Below are positions 44,995-54,004 of a DNA stretch of 64,000 bases, one piece after another. Position 1 is the stretch's first letter; every line of letters begins with the position of its first letter. This stretch comes from Pseudomonas azerbaijanoccidentalis. GTDB taxonomy: Bacteria; Pseudomonadota; Gammaproteobacteria; Pseudomonadales; Pseudomonadaceae. The translations under genes and the position numbers were made by a program. The stretch covers positions 62,001 through 126,000 of the forward strand of contig NZ_JAHSTU010000003.1 of NCBI RefSeq assembly GCF_019145495.1. The letters are read 5' to 3'. Below the pieces are notes generated by a model. It had not been told where the DNA came from, ran no database searches, and was given only the letters and a program-made list of their open reading frames with translations.

Positions 44995-46587
44995 ATGCGC
45001 ATTTCTACAGCACAGTATTACGCCACGACGGCCGCCAACTATTCTCGCAACCTCCAGAATGTGATGAAGACGGCCGAGCAGGCCAGCAGTGGCGTCAAGC
45101 TCGAAACGGCGGCGGATGATCCTGTCGGTGCGGCTCGTCTTCTGCAACTGGAGCAGCAGAAGGCCATGCTGGGTCAGTACACGACCAATATCAGCGCGTT
45201 GAACACCGCCCAGGCGCAGGAAGAAAGCGTGCTGGACAGCATCAACAACGTGCTGCAGAAAGTCAGCGAGTTGGCGATTCGTGCCGGTGGCGGTTCGTTG
45301 AATGACGATGACCGTAAATCCATCGCCGCCGAACTCAAGCAGTCCGAAGAGCAATTGCTGAGCCTGATGAACAGCAAGGATGCCAACGGCAAGTTCATTT
45401 TCTCCGGCGCGAGCAATAACACTCAACCGTTTGTGCGTAACAGCGATGGTACCTACAGCTATCAGGGTGATCAGACCCAGCTGGAACTGAAGATCGGCGA
45501 TTCGATGTCCCTGGGTCTGAACGATACCGGTTGGGAGGTTTTCCAGCAGGCGATCAACGCGGCCCGCAGCACCACCACAATGACTGCGCCGGCCGTCAAT
45601 GACGGACGTGTGGACTTGTCCCCGGGGCTGGTTAGTTCCGGTCCGGCTTTCGATGCGAATTTCCGCGGTGGTCAGCCTTACACCATGGCGTTCACCAGCA
45701 GTACCCAGTTTGTGATTACCGATGCGCTGGGTAATGACGTGACGGCCGAAGCAACCGGTGGTGGCAAGTTTGATCCGAATGCCAAGGGCGGTTCCGACGT
45801 CACTTTCCGCGGTGTGACCTTCAAGCTGGATATCACCTTCCAGGCTGGCGACACCCCGGCTGACTCGGCCTCCGCTGATGCGGTGATCGCCGGTCACAGT
45901 TTCCAGCTGGCGGCCAAGCCGGATAGCTTCGTGGCCAATCGTGCGCCGGGTAATACCTCGACAGCGATCATCACCCAGACCGCAGTGACCAATGCTGCCG
46001 ATTACAAGAGCTTCTTCCCTGAAGGTGGAGCCGTTCTGAAGTTCACCGGTCCTGGCACCTTCGAGCTCTACACCCGCCCTCTGACCAGCACCAGCACTCC
46101 GGTCACCACCGGGACTGTAGTGGCTGGCGTGGCGACAGCGGCTGGTGTGAGCTTCACGTTAGGCGGTACACCGCCGACGCCAGCGGCAGGCGATCAATTT
46201 GATATCGCGGTCAATACCCACCAGACCCAGAACGTACTCGATACTATTAGTCAGCTGCGTTCGGCGCTTGATGCGCCAACCCAAGGCAACCCTGTCGCCC
46301 AGCGTTTTCTGGAAGACACCGTCGCTTCCGCCATTGCCAACCTGAATAACTCGAAAAACCAGGTCGACCTGGCGCGCGGAGCGATCGGTGCACGGGGTAA
46401 TGTGATGGATATGCAGGCAGAGCAGAACACCAGCTCTGGCCTGATCAACGAATCGACCGGCAACACGATCAAGAATACCGATCCGGCTGAAGTGCTGACA
46501 CGCCTGACCTTGCAGCAAACCATGCTGCAAGCCGCGCAACTGGCGTTCGCCAAGGTGTCTCAGTTGAGCCTGTTCAACAAGCTTTGA
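44995..46587 (+). CDS. flgL: Flagellar hook-associated protein 3 FlgL
   Basis: 530 residues. N-terminal RISTAQYYATTAANYSRNLQNVMKTAEQASSGVKLETAADDP and C-terminal DPAEVLTRLTLQQTMLQAAQLAFAKVSQLSLFNKL. The middle (about 190-400) carries a large insertion compared with the 317-residue enteric FlgL, as is usual in pseudomonads. Second hook-filament junction protein. Confidence 0.95.
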   Translation: MRISTAQYYATTAANYSRNLQNVMKTAEQASSGVKLETAADDPVGAARLLQLEQQKAMLGQYTTNISALNTAQAQEESVLDSINNVLQKVSELAIRAGGGSLNDDDRKSIAAELKQSEEQLLSLMNSKDANGKFIFSGASNNTQPFVRNSDGTYSYQGDQTQLELKIGDSMSLGLNDTGWEVFQQAINAARSTTTMTAPAVNDGRVDLSPGLVSSGPAFDANFRGGQPYTMAFTSSTQFVITDALGNDVTAEATGGGKFDPNAKGGSDVTFRGVTFKLDITFQAGDTPADSASADAVIAGHSFQLAAKPDSFVANRAPGNTSTAIITQTAVTNAADYKSFFPEGGAVLKFTGPGTFELYTRPLTSTSTPVTTGTVVAGVATAAGVSFTLGGTPPTPAAGDQFDIAVNTHQTQNVLDTISQLRSALDAPTQGNPVAQRFLEDTVASAIANLNNSKNQVDLARGAIGARGNVMDMQAEQNTSSGLINESTGNTIKNTDPAEVLTRLTLQQTMLQAAQLAFAKVSQLSLFNKL

Positions 46588-46607
46588 GTCGGTCTTGACC
46601 GCTCGCG

Positions 46608-46641
46608 GCCAGTCCCTGTCATAGGGGGCTGGCTTTTTTTT
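46608..46641 (+). terminator. Rho-independent terminator of flgFGHIJKL
   Basis: GCCAGTCCC and GGGGGCTGGC stem with a 7-base loop and an eight-T run, 20 bases after flgL. The following 246 bases up to the FabH-like gene show no gene. Confidence 0.9.
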
Positions 46642-46887
46642 GCATTTTTTTCAGCCGGTGGTGGAGCTGAAGAGGCAGGATCTGGACCATAAAATCAAAT
46701 AAAGCAGCGATCTCTGAGTGACCCGTCAGTCAAAACGCGCATCTTCACTGTATCCTGTCTGCGGGCGGTGAAAGGTGGCGGACTGTTCAAGGCGTTTGCT
46801 TGAGCGCCGACGATGCCAGGCCCTGACTGTAGACGCCCTCGATTCAGCGAGCGGCGATGTTCAGCTGTTTATTATTGGGAAGCCATA

Positions 46888-47817
46888 ATGATTGGCATAA
46901 AAAATATTGCGAGTTACGTGCCGGCAGCCGGGGTTGATAACTACGCCCAGGGTGCAAAGTTCGACAAGGATGAAACCTTCATCCTTGGCAAGATCGGTTC
47001 GGCGTTTTTGCCGCGCATGGATGCCGATCAGGAAACGTCCGATCTGTGTGTCGAAGCCGCCAACGCGCTGTTCGCCGCCAGTCCCGAACTCAAGCGTGAA
47101 GCCATCGACTGCCTGATCGTTGTCACCCAGAACGGTGATGAAGAAGGGTTGCCGCACACCGCTGCGATCGTTCAGGACAAGCTGGGCCTGCCGACCCATG
47201 TCGCCGCTTTCGATATTTCCCTGGGCTGTTCCGGGTACGTGTACGGCATCTACGCGATTAAAGGCTTCATGGAAGCGGCAGGGCTGAAAAACGGCCTGCT
47301 GATCACCGCCGATCCGTATTCGAAGATCGTCGATCCGGAAGACCGCAACACCACCATGCTCTTTGGCGATGCCGCCACGGCCACCTGGATGGGCGAAAAC
47401 GCCGTCTGGCAGCTGGGCAAGTCGAAGTTCGGCACCGACGGTTCCGGCGCGCCGCACCTGAAGGTCACCGACGGTGTGTTCTTCATGAACGGCCGCCAGG
47501 TCTTCAACTTTGCATTGCTGAAAGTCCCGGCGCATTTGCATGAGCTGCTGGACGAGTCGAACCTGCAGGCCGCCGATATCGATGCCTTCTGCATTCACCA
47601 GGGCAGCGCGGCCATCGTCGATGCCGTGGCGCGCCGCTTTGAAGAGGGTGAGCCGGAGAAATTCGTCAAGGACATGCTCGAAACCGGCAACACGGTTTCA
47701 TCGAGCATTCCGTTGCTGTTGCAGAACCACGTGTTCGATTCCAAATGGACGCGCGTGGCGATCAGCGGCTTCGGCGTGGGCCTTTCGTGGGGGTCGGCGA
47801 TTCTTTATCGCGGTTGA
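46888..47817 (+). CDS. FabH-like 3-oxoacyl-ACP synthase III in the flagellar cluster
   Basis: 309 residues from the ATG at 46888 (MIGIKNIASYVPA), GGGA upstream. Thiolase-fold KAS III with Cys114 (FDISLGCSGYVYG), His237 (FCIHQGS) and Asn268 (TGNTVSSS) as catalytic triad. The position between flgL and fliC matches P. putida and the flagellin glycosylation region of P. syringae, where a KAS III homologue is linked to acylation of the flagellin sugar. No glycosyltransferase lies beside it here. Role in flagellin modification is inferred. Confidence 0.88.
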   Translation: MIGIKNIASYVPAAGVDNYAQGAKFDKDETFILGKIGSAFLPRMDADQETSDLCVEAANALFAASPELKREAIDCLIVVTQNGDEEGLPHTAAIVQDKLGLPTHVAAFDISLGCSGYVYGIYAIKGFMEAAGLKNGLLITADPYSKIVDPEDRNTTMLFGDAATATWMGENAVWQLGKSKFGTDGSGAPHLKVTDGVFFMNGRQVFNFALLKVPAHLHELLDESNLQAADIDAFCIHQGSAAIVDAVARRFEEGEPEKFVKDMLETGNTVSSSIPLLLQNHVFDSKWTRVAISGFGVGLSWGSAILYRG

Positions 47818-47838
47818 TCAGCTCGAGCGAAGGCATAA

Positions 47839-47873
47839 AAAACGCCCGGCAACCCAAGTTGCCGGGCGTTTTG
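47839..47873 (+). terminator. Terminator after the FabH-like gene
   Basis: AACGCCCGGCAAC and GTTGCCGGGCGTT arms, 4-base loop, T-rich tail; 21 bases after the stop. Confidence 0.9.
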
Positions 47874-47958
47874 CGTTTTTCTGGCGCCGATTTTTTGTCT
47901 GTAAAGCCTTGAAAATAAAGGGCTGGCACGCTGCCATTAAAAAATTCGAAAAAACCCC

Positions 47959-47985
47959 TCAAGCAAAGCCACCTCACGACGATAA
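47959..47985 (+). promoter_or_regulatory. Sigma-28 (FliA) promoter of fliC
   Basis: TCAAGCAA, 11 bases, GACGATAA closely matches the FliA pattern TAAAGTTT-N11-GCCGATAA. It lies 80 bases upstream of fliC, a known FliA target. Confidence 0.8.
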
Positions 47986-48065
47986 CTATTACGTAGGTTC
48001 TCTAGGCCAAACCCGACGGATGTCAGGGCCGGAAGCCGAAGTATCCATCCAACGAGGATTTCGTC

Positions 48066-49490
48066 ATGGCTTTAACAGTAAACACCAACCTTGCTTCCTT
48101 GACCGTTCAGAACAACCTGAACAAAGCTTCCGGCAACTTGCAGACTTCCATGCAGCGTCTGTCCTCCGGCCTGCGTATCAACAGCGCTAAAGATGACGCT
48201 GCTGGCCTGCAAATCTCCAACCGTCTGACCAGCCAGATCAACGGCCTGCAGACCGCTATCAAGAACGCCGGTGATGGTATTTCCATCGCGCAAACTGCTG
48301 AAGGCGCGATGCAGGAATCCACCAACATCCTGCAGAAAATGCGTACTCTGGCTCTGGCTTCCGCGAACGGCTCGCCAAGCGCCGAAGACCGTAAATCGAA
48401 CAACGCTGAATATGCTGCTCTGACTTCCGAGCTGACCCGTATCGCTACCACCACTACCTTCGGTGGTCGCAACCTGCTGGACGGTTCTTTCGGTACTACC
48501 GCTTTCCAAGTGGGCGCCAACGCTAACCAGACCATCAACATGACTCTGGGTGATGTGTCGGCCAGCAACATTGGCTCGCAACAAATTAAAAGTACAAGTA
48601 TCACTCCAGCTGCAGCTCCTATTGCCGCGGGCAACATTGTTATCAACGGTGGCGGTCAAACTAAGACTATTGCCACCGTCGCAACTGACTCGGCCAAAAC
48701 CATCGCAGCCAAAATGGACGGTGCTGTAAGTGGTCTGACCGCTACCGCTAGCACCGAAGCTGTGTTCACCCTCGCTACACCAACTATCGCTGCCTCTGAC
48801 TTCACTCTGACTGTTGGCGGTGCATCGGTAGCTTTCGTGGGTGTGACCAACCTCAACGATTTGGCTGACCAACTGAAATCCGGTGCTGCCAAATTGGGTA
48901 TCAGCGTCAACTATGATGCTAAGGCGTCTACCTTGTCCGTGAAATCCGATACTGGCGAAAACCTTGCGTTTAGCGCCATCGGCGGTGGTGCTAACACTAT
49001 CTCGGTAGCAACCAAAAACGCCTCCGGCGGCACCGGCGGCTCCGCAGTACTAGCTAACGGCCTGACTGCTGTTGGTGCTGTTTCCTTGAACTCCACCAGC
49101 AGCTATTCGATGTCCGAGGCTGCAGCTGGTGCGTTGACTGGTCTGTTTGGTGGTGCGGCTGTTGCTTCCACTAAGGTTGCTGTTTCCAGCACCGACGTGA
49201 CTACCGCTGCAAACGCTCAGAACGCGATCAACGTGATCACTCAAGCGATCAGCAATATCGACTCCCAGCGTGCTGACCTCGGTGCTGTGCAAAACCGTTT
49301 CGACAGCACTGTGTCGAACCTGCGCAGCATCTCGGACAACTCTACCGCTGCTCGTGGCGTGATCCAGGATGTCGACTTCGCGTCGGAAACTGCTCAGCTG
49401 ACCAAGCAACAAACCCTGCAACAGGCTTCCACTGCGATCCTGTCCCAGGCTAACCAGCTGCCATCTGCTGTACTGAAGCTGCTTCAGTAA
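48066..49490 (+). CDS. fliC: Flagellin FliC
   Basis: 474 residues. Conserved D0/D1 ends: [39 protein letters not shown] at the N-terminus and [36 protein letters not shown] at the C-terminus. The flg22-type epitope lies at residues 30-51. The middle (about 170-390) is variable and Ala/Thr/Ser-rich, a type-A-like short flagellin. GAGGATTTCGTC lies before the ATG. Filament subunit; its own sigma-28 promoter is upstream. Confidence 0.96.
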   Translation: MALTVNTNLASLTVQNNLNKASGNLQTSMQRLSSGLRINSAKDDAAGLQISNRLTSQINGLQTAIKNAGDGISIAQTAEGAMQESTNILQKMRTLALASANGSPSAEDRKSNNAEYAALTSELTRIATTTTFGGRNLLDGSFGTTAFQVGANANQTINMTLGDVSASNIGSQQIKSTSITPAAAPIAAGNIVINGGGQTKTIATVATDSAKTIAAKMDGAVSGLTATASTEAVFTLATPTIAASDFTLTVGGASVAFVGVTNLNDLADQLKSGAAKLGISVNYDAKASTLSVKSDTGENLAFSAIGGGANTISVATKNASGGTGGSAVLANGLTAVGAVSLNSTSSYSMSEAAAGALTGLFGGAAVASTKVAVSSTDVTTAANAQNAINVITQAISNIDSQRADLGAVQNRFDSTVSNLRSISDNSTAARGVIQDVDFASETAQLTKQQTLQQASTAILSQANQLPSAVLKLLQ

Positions 49491-49512
49491 TTCCAGCGCT
49501 TGGTGGCTGACG

Positions 49513-49545
49513 GAAGGGCGCGTTTACGTGCCCTTTCGTCTTTTC
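49513..49545 (+). terminator. Terminator after fliC
   Basis: GAAGGGCGCG...CGTGCCCTTTC stem with a G-T pair followed by TCTTTT, 22 bases after the fliC stop. Confidence 0.78.
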
Positions 49546-49564
49546 CGTGATGAGGAGATTTAGC

Positions 49565-49915
49565 ATGGACATGAGCGTCAAGTTGAACCTGTCTTATCCG
49601 GCCGTTGTGCCGCAGAGTGCAGCGTCGAGTGTCACCGCCAATCAGGATCAGCCTACGGTTGGAGCCGTTGCGTCATTGGGCTCCGAGCCCAAGCGTGATG
49701 ACCTGCAAAAAGCAGTGACCGATATCCAGGAGTTTGTCCAGGCTGCCCAGCGCAAACTGGATTTTTCCATTGATGATTCCACTGGCCGGGTAGTCGTCAA
49801 GGTCATCGCCACCGAAACTGGTGATGTGATTCGTCAGATCCCTTCGGAAACTGCACTGAAGCTGGCACAAAGCCTGTCGAGCGCCAGTAGTTTATTGTTT
49901 GACGATAAAGTCTGA
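49565..49915 (+). CDS. flaG: FlaG family protein
   Basis: 116 residues from the ATG at 49565 with GAGGAG 8 bases upstream. C-terminal half RKLDFSIDDSTGRVVVKVIATETGDVIRQIPSETALKLAQSL is the FlaG signature. It affects filament length in pseudomonads and vibrios. It sits between fliC and fliD, as usual. Confidence 0.92.
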   Translation: MDMSVKLNLSYPAVVPQSAASSVTANQDQPTVGAVASLGSEPKRDDLQKAVTDIQEFVQAAQRKLDFSIDDSTGRVVVKVIATETGDVIRQIPSETALKLAQSLSSASSLLFDDKV

Positions 49916-49993
49916 ACTGGCATGAATTTTGTTGCTGTCGATGATTAGCACACGCTTAGTCAAGAAGTCGGCAGCCACTGGATAAGGAGAGAG

Positions 49994-51382
49994 ATGATGG
50001 CGGGTACAACGGTTAGTGGTATTGGTTCGAATATCGATACTCAAGCGATCGTGAAGTCTTTGGTTGATTCCGAGAGAGCGCCCAAGCAAACACAGATCAA
50101 CAACCAGATGCTCAAGGCGACAAACTCGCTGTCATCTATTGGCAAAATCCAAGCGGCGCTGGATGCCTTTCGTAGTGCGTTGGAAACCATGAAAAACACT
50201 GCCAGCTTCAGTGGTTTGACCGGCACGTCCTCTGATGAAAAGGTCGCTACGGTAACTACTGGGAACGGCGCTGCAGCCGGGAGTTTTTCGCTGGTCGTAA
50301 CTCAGTTGGCAGCAGCATCCAAGATATCTACCAAGGTATTTACTGACGGTGCTACGTCGGTAGTTAATGCGGGTGCCACACCTACGAATCTAACCATCAA
50401 TCAGGATGGGAAAAAATACGATGTCAGTATTCCAGCTGGTGCCACACTGCAGCAGGTCCGCGATTCTATCAACTCGCAATACGCTAATCAGGGATTGAGC
50501 GCGAATATTTTGACCGACTCAACCGGATCTCGGTTAGTGATGACTTCGACCACCACTGGCGAGGGTACAGATATCACCCTTACAGGTACTTCCGGTCTGC
50601 AGACCGGAATGACTGTTCTAGCTCCACCAAAAAATGCGTTGTACAGCATTGATGGGCAGACGATGAGCTCCAAGTCTAATACCATTTCTGAGGCGATTAG
50701 CGGCGTTACTCTAAAGCTTACAGGGGTTTCACCCAAGGCATCCGGCGCTACTGATCCGACAGCGAATACAATCACAGTCGCCGCTAATACTGCGACTCTG
50801 AAATCTGCAGTAAAAGGCTTTGTCGATACATATAACGCTTTGATTAAGGCGGTCAACGCTGAAACTCAGGTGACCAAGAATGCCGATGGATCAGTAACAT
50901 CTGGTGTTCTGACTGGCGATGCTGCTTTGCGCTCAATGTTGTCTTCAGTACGAAGTGAGCTGAACTCGATGTCGGGTGCAGGCCAGATGAAAGCGCTGTC
51001 CCAGTTTGGGGTGCAGACCGATCAGAAAACAGGCACTTTGACAATTGATGACAAGGCGTGGGATGCCGCAGTTAAAACGAACGCTGCAGACATCAACGGC
51101 ATATTCACTGGTGATACAGGCTTGCTGGCGCGGATGAAAGCTGCGACCGATAGTTTTGCCTTAAGCAAGACCGGTGTTTTCGCTGCGCGTTCGGCTAGCC
51201 TTACTGATAGTTTGGGTGACCTGCAAAAACAACAGGATTCCCTCGATGCACGGATGGCCAGCCTGCAAGCAAGCCTGAGTGCCAAATACACCGCCATGGA
51301 CTCCCTGGTAGCCAAGCTGCGTGCCCAGAGCGACAGCATCATGACCACGCTCAATGCGCTCAACAATCCGAAGGACAGCTGA
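49994..51382 (+). CDS. fliD: Flagellar filament cap protein FliD
   Basis: 462 residues. N-terminal TTVSGIGSNIDTQAIVKSLVDSERAPKQTQIN and C-terminal LQKQQDSLDARMASLQASLSAKYTAMDSLVAKLRAQSDSIMTTLNAL coiled coils. Caps the filament for flagellin assembly. AAGGAGAG before the ATG; a second ATG follows directly. The codon use of the middle part is less GC-rich than in neighbouring genes, as in fliC. Confidence 0.94.
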   Translation: MMAGTTVSGIGSNIDTQAIVKSLVDSERAPKQTQINNQMLKATNSLSSIGKIQAALDAFRSALETMKNTASFSGLTGTSSDEKVATVTTGNGAAAGSFSLVVTQLAAASKISTKVFTDGATSVVNAGATPTNLTINQDGKKYDVSIPAGATLQQVRDSINSQYANQGLSANILTDSTGSRLVMTSTTTGEGTDITLTGTSGLQTGMTVLAPPKNALYSIDGQTMSSKSNTISEAISGVTLKLTGVSPKASGATDPTANTITVAANTATLKSAVKGFVDTYNALIKAVNAETQVTKNADGSVTSGVLTGDAALRSMLSSVRSELNSMSGAGQMKALSQFGVQTDQKTGTLTIDDKAWDAAVKTNAADINGIFTGDTGLLARMKAATDSFALSKTGVFAARSASLTDSLGDLQKQQDSLDARMASLQASLSAKYTAMDSLVAKLRAQSDSIMTTLNALNNPKDS

Positions 51383-51396
51383 TTCGGATCAGGCAT

Positions 51397-51439
51397 AAAA
51401 AACCCAGGCAGTCTGTAGTGACAGCGCCTGGGTTTTTTC
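51397..51439 (+). terminator. Terminator after fliD
   Basis: AAAAAACCCAGGC and GCCTGGGTTTTTT arms with a 16-base loop, 15 bases after the fliD stop. Confidence 0.85.
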
Positions 51440-51458
51440 TTTGGTGGTCGGACTGGGT

Positions 51459-51485
51459 TAAAGTTATGTGCTGCTCAGTCGACAT
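51459..51485 (+). promoter_or_regulatory. Sigma-28 promoter candidate for fliS
   Basis: TAAAGTTA, 11 bases, GTCGACAT: strong -35 match and five of eight -10 positions of the FliA consensus. It lies between the fliD terminator and fliS, so it would give fliST their own late promoter. Confidence 0.6.
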
Positions 51486-51535
51486 AATGATCAGAGCAAT
51501 CCTTTTTCAGTTGTTGTCTGTCACGAGGTAGAAAC

Positions 51536-51925
51536 ATGAACCCCATGAGAGCCCTTCGCCAATACCAGAAGGTCAATTCCCATGCTCAGATCTCTGAAGC
51601 CAATCCTCATCGCCTGGTACAACTGCTGATGGAGGGCGGGCTGGATCGCATGGCCCAGGCCAAAGGCGCGATGGAGCGGGGCGACATCGCACTCAAGGGG
51701 TTGATGATCGGCAAGGCGGTGGACATCATCATCGGCTTGCGCGATGGCTTGAATCCCGAGAAGACCGATGATCCGGCGTCGCTTCAGCAACTCGACAACC
51801 TCTACGCCTACATGATGACGCGTCTGATGGAGGCCAATCGCGACAACAAAGCCGAAATCATCGACGAAGTATCGGGTTTGCTCGAAACCCTGAAAAGCGG
51901 TTGGGATGCCATTGCCAATCAATAG
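51536..51925 (+). CDS. fliS: Flagellin export chaperone FliS
   Basis: 129 residues, four-helix FliS fold: RALRQYQKVNSHAQISEANPHRLVQLLMEGGLDRMAQAKGAMERGD and LDNLYAYMMTRLMEANRDNKAEIIDEVSGLLETLKSGWDAI. Binds the C-terminal end of unfolded flagellin and prevents cytoplasmic assembly. Confidence 0.94.
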   Translation: MNPMRALRQYQKVNSHAQISEANPHRLVQLLMEGGLDRMAQAKGAMERGDIALKGLMIGKAVDIIIGLRDGLNPEKTDDPASLQQLDNLYAYMMTRLMEANRDNKAEIIDEVSGLLETLKSGWDAIANQ

Positions 51926-51949
51926 GCCCGAGGGTCTGAGGATGACGTC

Positions 51950-52246
51950 ATGAGTCAAGCACTGCGGCGGATTGAAGAAACCCGTGAAGCCCTGATCGAC
52001 GCCCTGGCGGCGCGCAATTGGGATGCGATTGGCGAGCTGGACTCAGCCTGTCGCGAATGCGTTGACGAGGTGCTCAGCGAGGCACCGATCGACGAAGAGG
52101 CATTGCGCAGCAATCTGGAAGGGTTGTTGGCGGTGTACAAGGATCTGCTGACAGCGACGATGGGTGAGCGTCAGGCGATAGTCGACGAGATGTCGCAGAT
52201 CAACCAAGCACAAAAGGCATCAAAGGTTTACCATCTGTTTGGTTAA
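51950..52246 (+). CDS. fliT: FliT-like flagellar chaperone
   Basis: 98 residues, all-helical, 24 bases after fliS. Begins SQALRRIEETREALIDALAARNWDAIGELDSACRECVDEVL. Position and size match the FliT family (FliD chaperone), though similarity in this family is weak. Confidence 0.78.
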   Translation: MSQALRRIEETREALIDALAARNWDAIGELDSACRECVDEVLSEAPIDEEALRSNLEGLLAVYKDLLTATMGERQAIVDEMSQINQAQKASKVYHLFG

Positions 52247-52418
52247 TTGACGCCAGTTAATCCAAACATAGTGCGCCATAAATTTGACTGTGCACGGTTT
52301 TTTGACTTAACTAGTGGCTGTTCCAGATTTCAGTCGTCTTCAGGCATATTTGTGCCTGCAAGCGTTTAGCTTGCCCCAGCATTTTGGGCATCGAGTTGAC
52401 TAGGGAAGTTGCTATTGC

Positions 52419-53894
52419 ATGTGGCGTGAAACCAAAATTCTGCTGATTGATGACGATAGCGTCCGCCGCCGCGACCTGGCGGTGATTTTAAATTTTCTCG
52501 GTGAAGAAAATTTACCCTGCGGTAGCCATGACTGGCAGCAGGCTGTCGGCTCTTTGTCGTCTAGTCGAGAAGTGATCTGTGTCCTCATCGGGACGGTCAA
52601 TGCTCCTGGTGCGCTTCTGGGCTTGCTAAAGACACTGTCGACATGGGATGAGTTCCTTCCGGTTTTGTTAATGGGCGATAATTCTTCCATTGACCTGCCT
52701 GAAGACCAGCGTCGTCGGGTACTTTCGACCCTCGAAATGCCGCCGAGCTACAGCAAATTGCTCGACTCGCTGCACCGTGCCCAGGTCTATCGCGAGATGT
52801 ACGACCAGGCCCGCGAGCGCGGCCGCCATCGCGAACCCAATCTATTTCGTAGCCTTGTCGGCACCAGCCGGGCGATTCAACACGTCCGCCAGATGATGCA
52901 GCAAGTCGCCGATACCGATGCCAGCGTGCTGATCCTCGGCGAGTCCGGTACCGGCAAAGAAGTGGTCGCACGCAACCTGCATTACCATTCCAAGCGCCGC
53001 GAAGCGCCGTTCGTGCCGGTCAACTGCGGGGCGATTCCTGCCGAGTTGCTCGAAAGCGAATTGTTCGGCCACGAGAAGGGCGCCTTCACAGGCGCAATCA
53101 CCAGCCGTGCCGGACGTTTTGAGCTGGCCAACGGCGGCACCCTGTTCCTCGATGAAATCGGCGACATGCCGCTGCCGATGCAGGTCAAGCTGCTGCGCGT
53201 ATTGCAAGAGCGCACCTTCGAGCGCGTGGGCAGTAACAAGACCCAGAGCGTCGACGTGCGCATCATTGCCGCGACCCACAAGAATCTCGAAAGCATGATC
53301 GAGATCGGCACCTTCCGCGAAGATTTGTACTATCGCCTGAACGTGTTCCCGATCGAGATGGCGCCGTTGCGCGAGCGCGTCGAAGACATTCCGCTGTTGA
53401 TGAACGAGCTGATCTCGCGCATGGAGCACGAGAAGCGCGGTTCGATCCGTTTCAACTCCGCTGCCATCATGTCCTTGTGCCGCCATGGCTGGCCGGGCAA
53501 CGTTCGCGAGCTGGCGAACCTGGTGGAACGCATGGCGATCATGCACCCGTACGGGGTGATTGGCGTGGTCGAGCTGCCGAAGAAATTCCGCTACGTCGAC
53601 GACGAAGACGAGCAATTGGTCGACACCCTGCGCAGTGATCTGGAAGAGCGCGTGGCGATCAATGGCCACACGCCGGACTTCAGTGCTGGCGCCATGTTGC
53701 CGCCCGAAGGCCTGGACCTGAAAGACTACCTGGGTGGTCTGGAGCAAGGTCTGATTCAACAGGCGCTTGATGACGCCAACGGCATCGTCGCGCGTGCTGC
53801 CGAACGCCTGCGTATCCGCCGCACCACGCTGGTGGAGAAGATGCGCAAGTACGGCATGAGCCGTCGTGACGGAGACGAACAGGCGGATGATTGA
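52419..53894 (+). CDS. fleQ: FleQ, master regulator of flagella and biofilm genes
   Basis: 491 residues. Degenerate N-terminal receiver domain (the phosphorylatable Asp region reads CVLIGTVN), AAA+ domain with Walker A GESGTGKE (174-181) and GAFTGA (221-226), and a C-terminal Fis-type HTH ([27 protein letters not shown]). FleQ binds c-di-GMP and activates class II flagellar promoters with sigma-54. The 172-base region after fliT holds its promoter; I cannot fix its boxes. Confidence 0.96.
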   Translation: MWRETKILLIDDDSVRRRDLAVILNFLGEENLPCGSHDWQQAVGSLSSSREVICVLIGTVNAPGALLGLLKTLSTWDEFLPVLLMGDNSSIDLPEDQRRRVLSTLEMPPSYSKLLDSLHRAQVYREMYDQARERGRHREPNLFRSLVGTSRAIQHVRQMMQQVADTDASVLILGESGTGKEVVARNLHYHSKRREAPFVPVNCGAIPAELLESELFGHEKGAFTGAITSRAGRFELANGGTLFLDEIGDMPLPMQVKLLRVLQERTFERVGSNKTQSVDVRIIAATHKNLESMIEIGTFREDLYYRLNVFPIEMAPLRERVEDIPLLMNELISRMEHEKRGSIRFNSAAIMSLCRHGWPGNVRELANLVERMAIMHPYGVIGVVELPKKFRYVDDEDEQLVDTLRSDLEERVAINGHTPDFSAGAMLPPEGLDLKDYLGGLEQGLIQQALDDANGIVARAAERLRIRRTTLVEKMRKYGMSRRDGDEQADD

Positions 53895-53933
53895 CGCCTG
53901 TTTTTCAAGTCACTCATTTGTAAGCGGTTTTTT

Positions 53934-53952
53934 TTAGGCACGGGTATTGCTA
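53934..53952 (+). promoter_or_regulatory. Sigma-54 promoter of fleSR
   Basis: TTAGGCACGGGTATTGCTA has GG-N10-GC and the GGCACG / TTGC consensus halves, 52 bases before fleS. FleQ-dependent fleSR transcription is known in P. aeruginosa. Confidence 0.85.
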
Positions 53953-54004
53953 CATCCCTCGCAACGTTCCGTTTCACTGACGGTCAGCCAAGCGAGAGAG
54001 CACG

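Noticed and set aside
42975-45002. 675-codon ORF antisense to flgK
   Set aside because: Mirror frame of flgK; low-complexity Arg/Val/Gly-rich product.
52247-52418. Vfr/CRP site or sigma-70 boxes before fleQ
   Set aside because: Several TTGAC-like hexamers occur, but none pairs with a convincing -10 at proper spacing and no clear CRP palindrome is visible.
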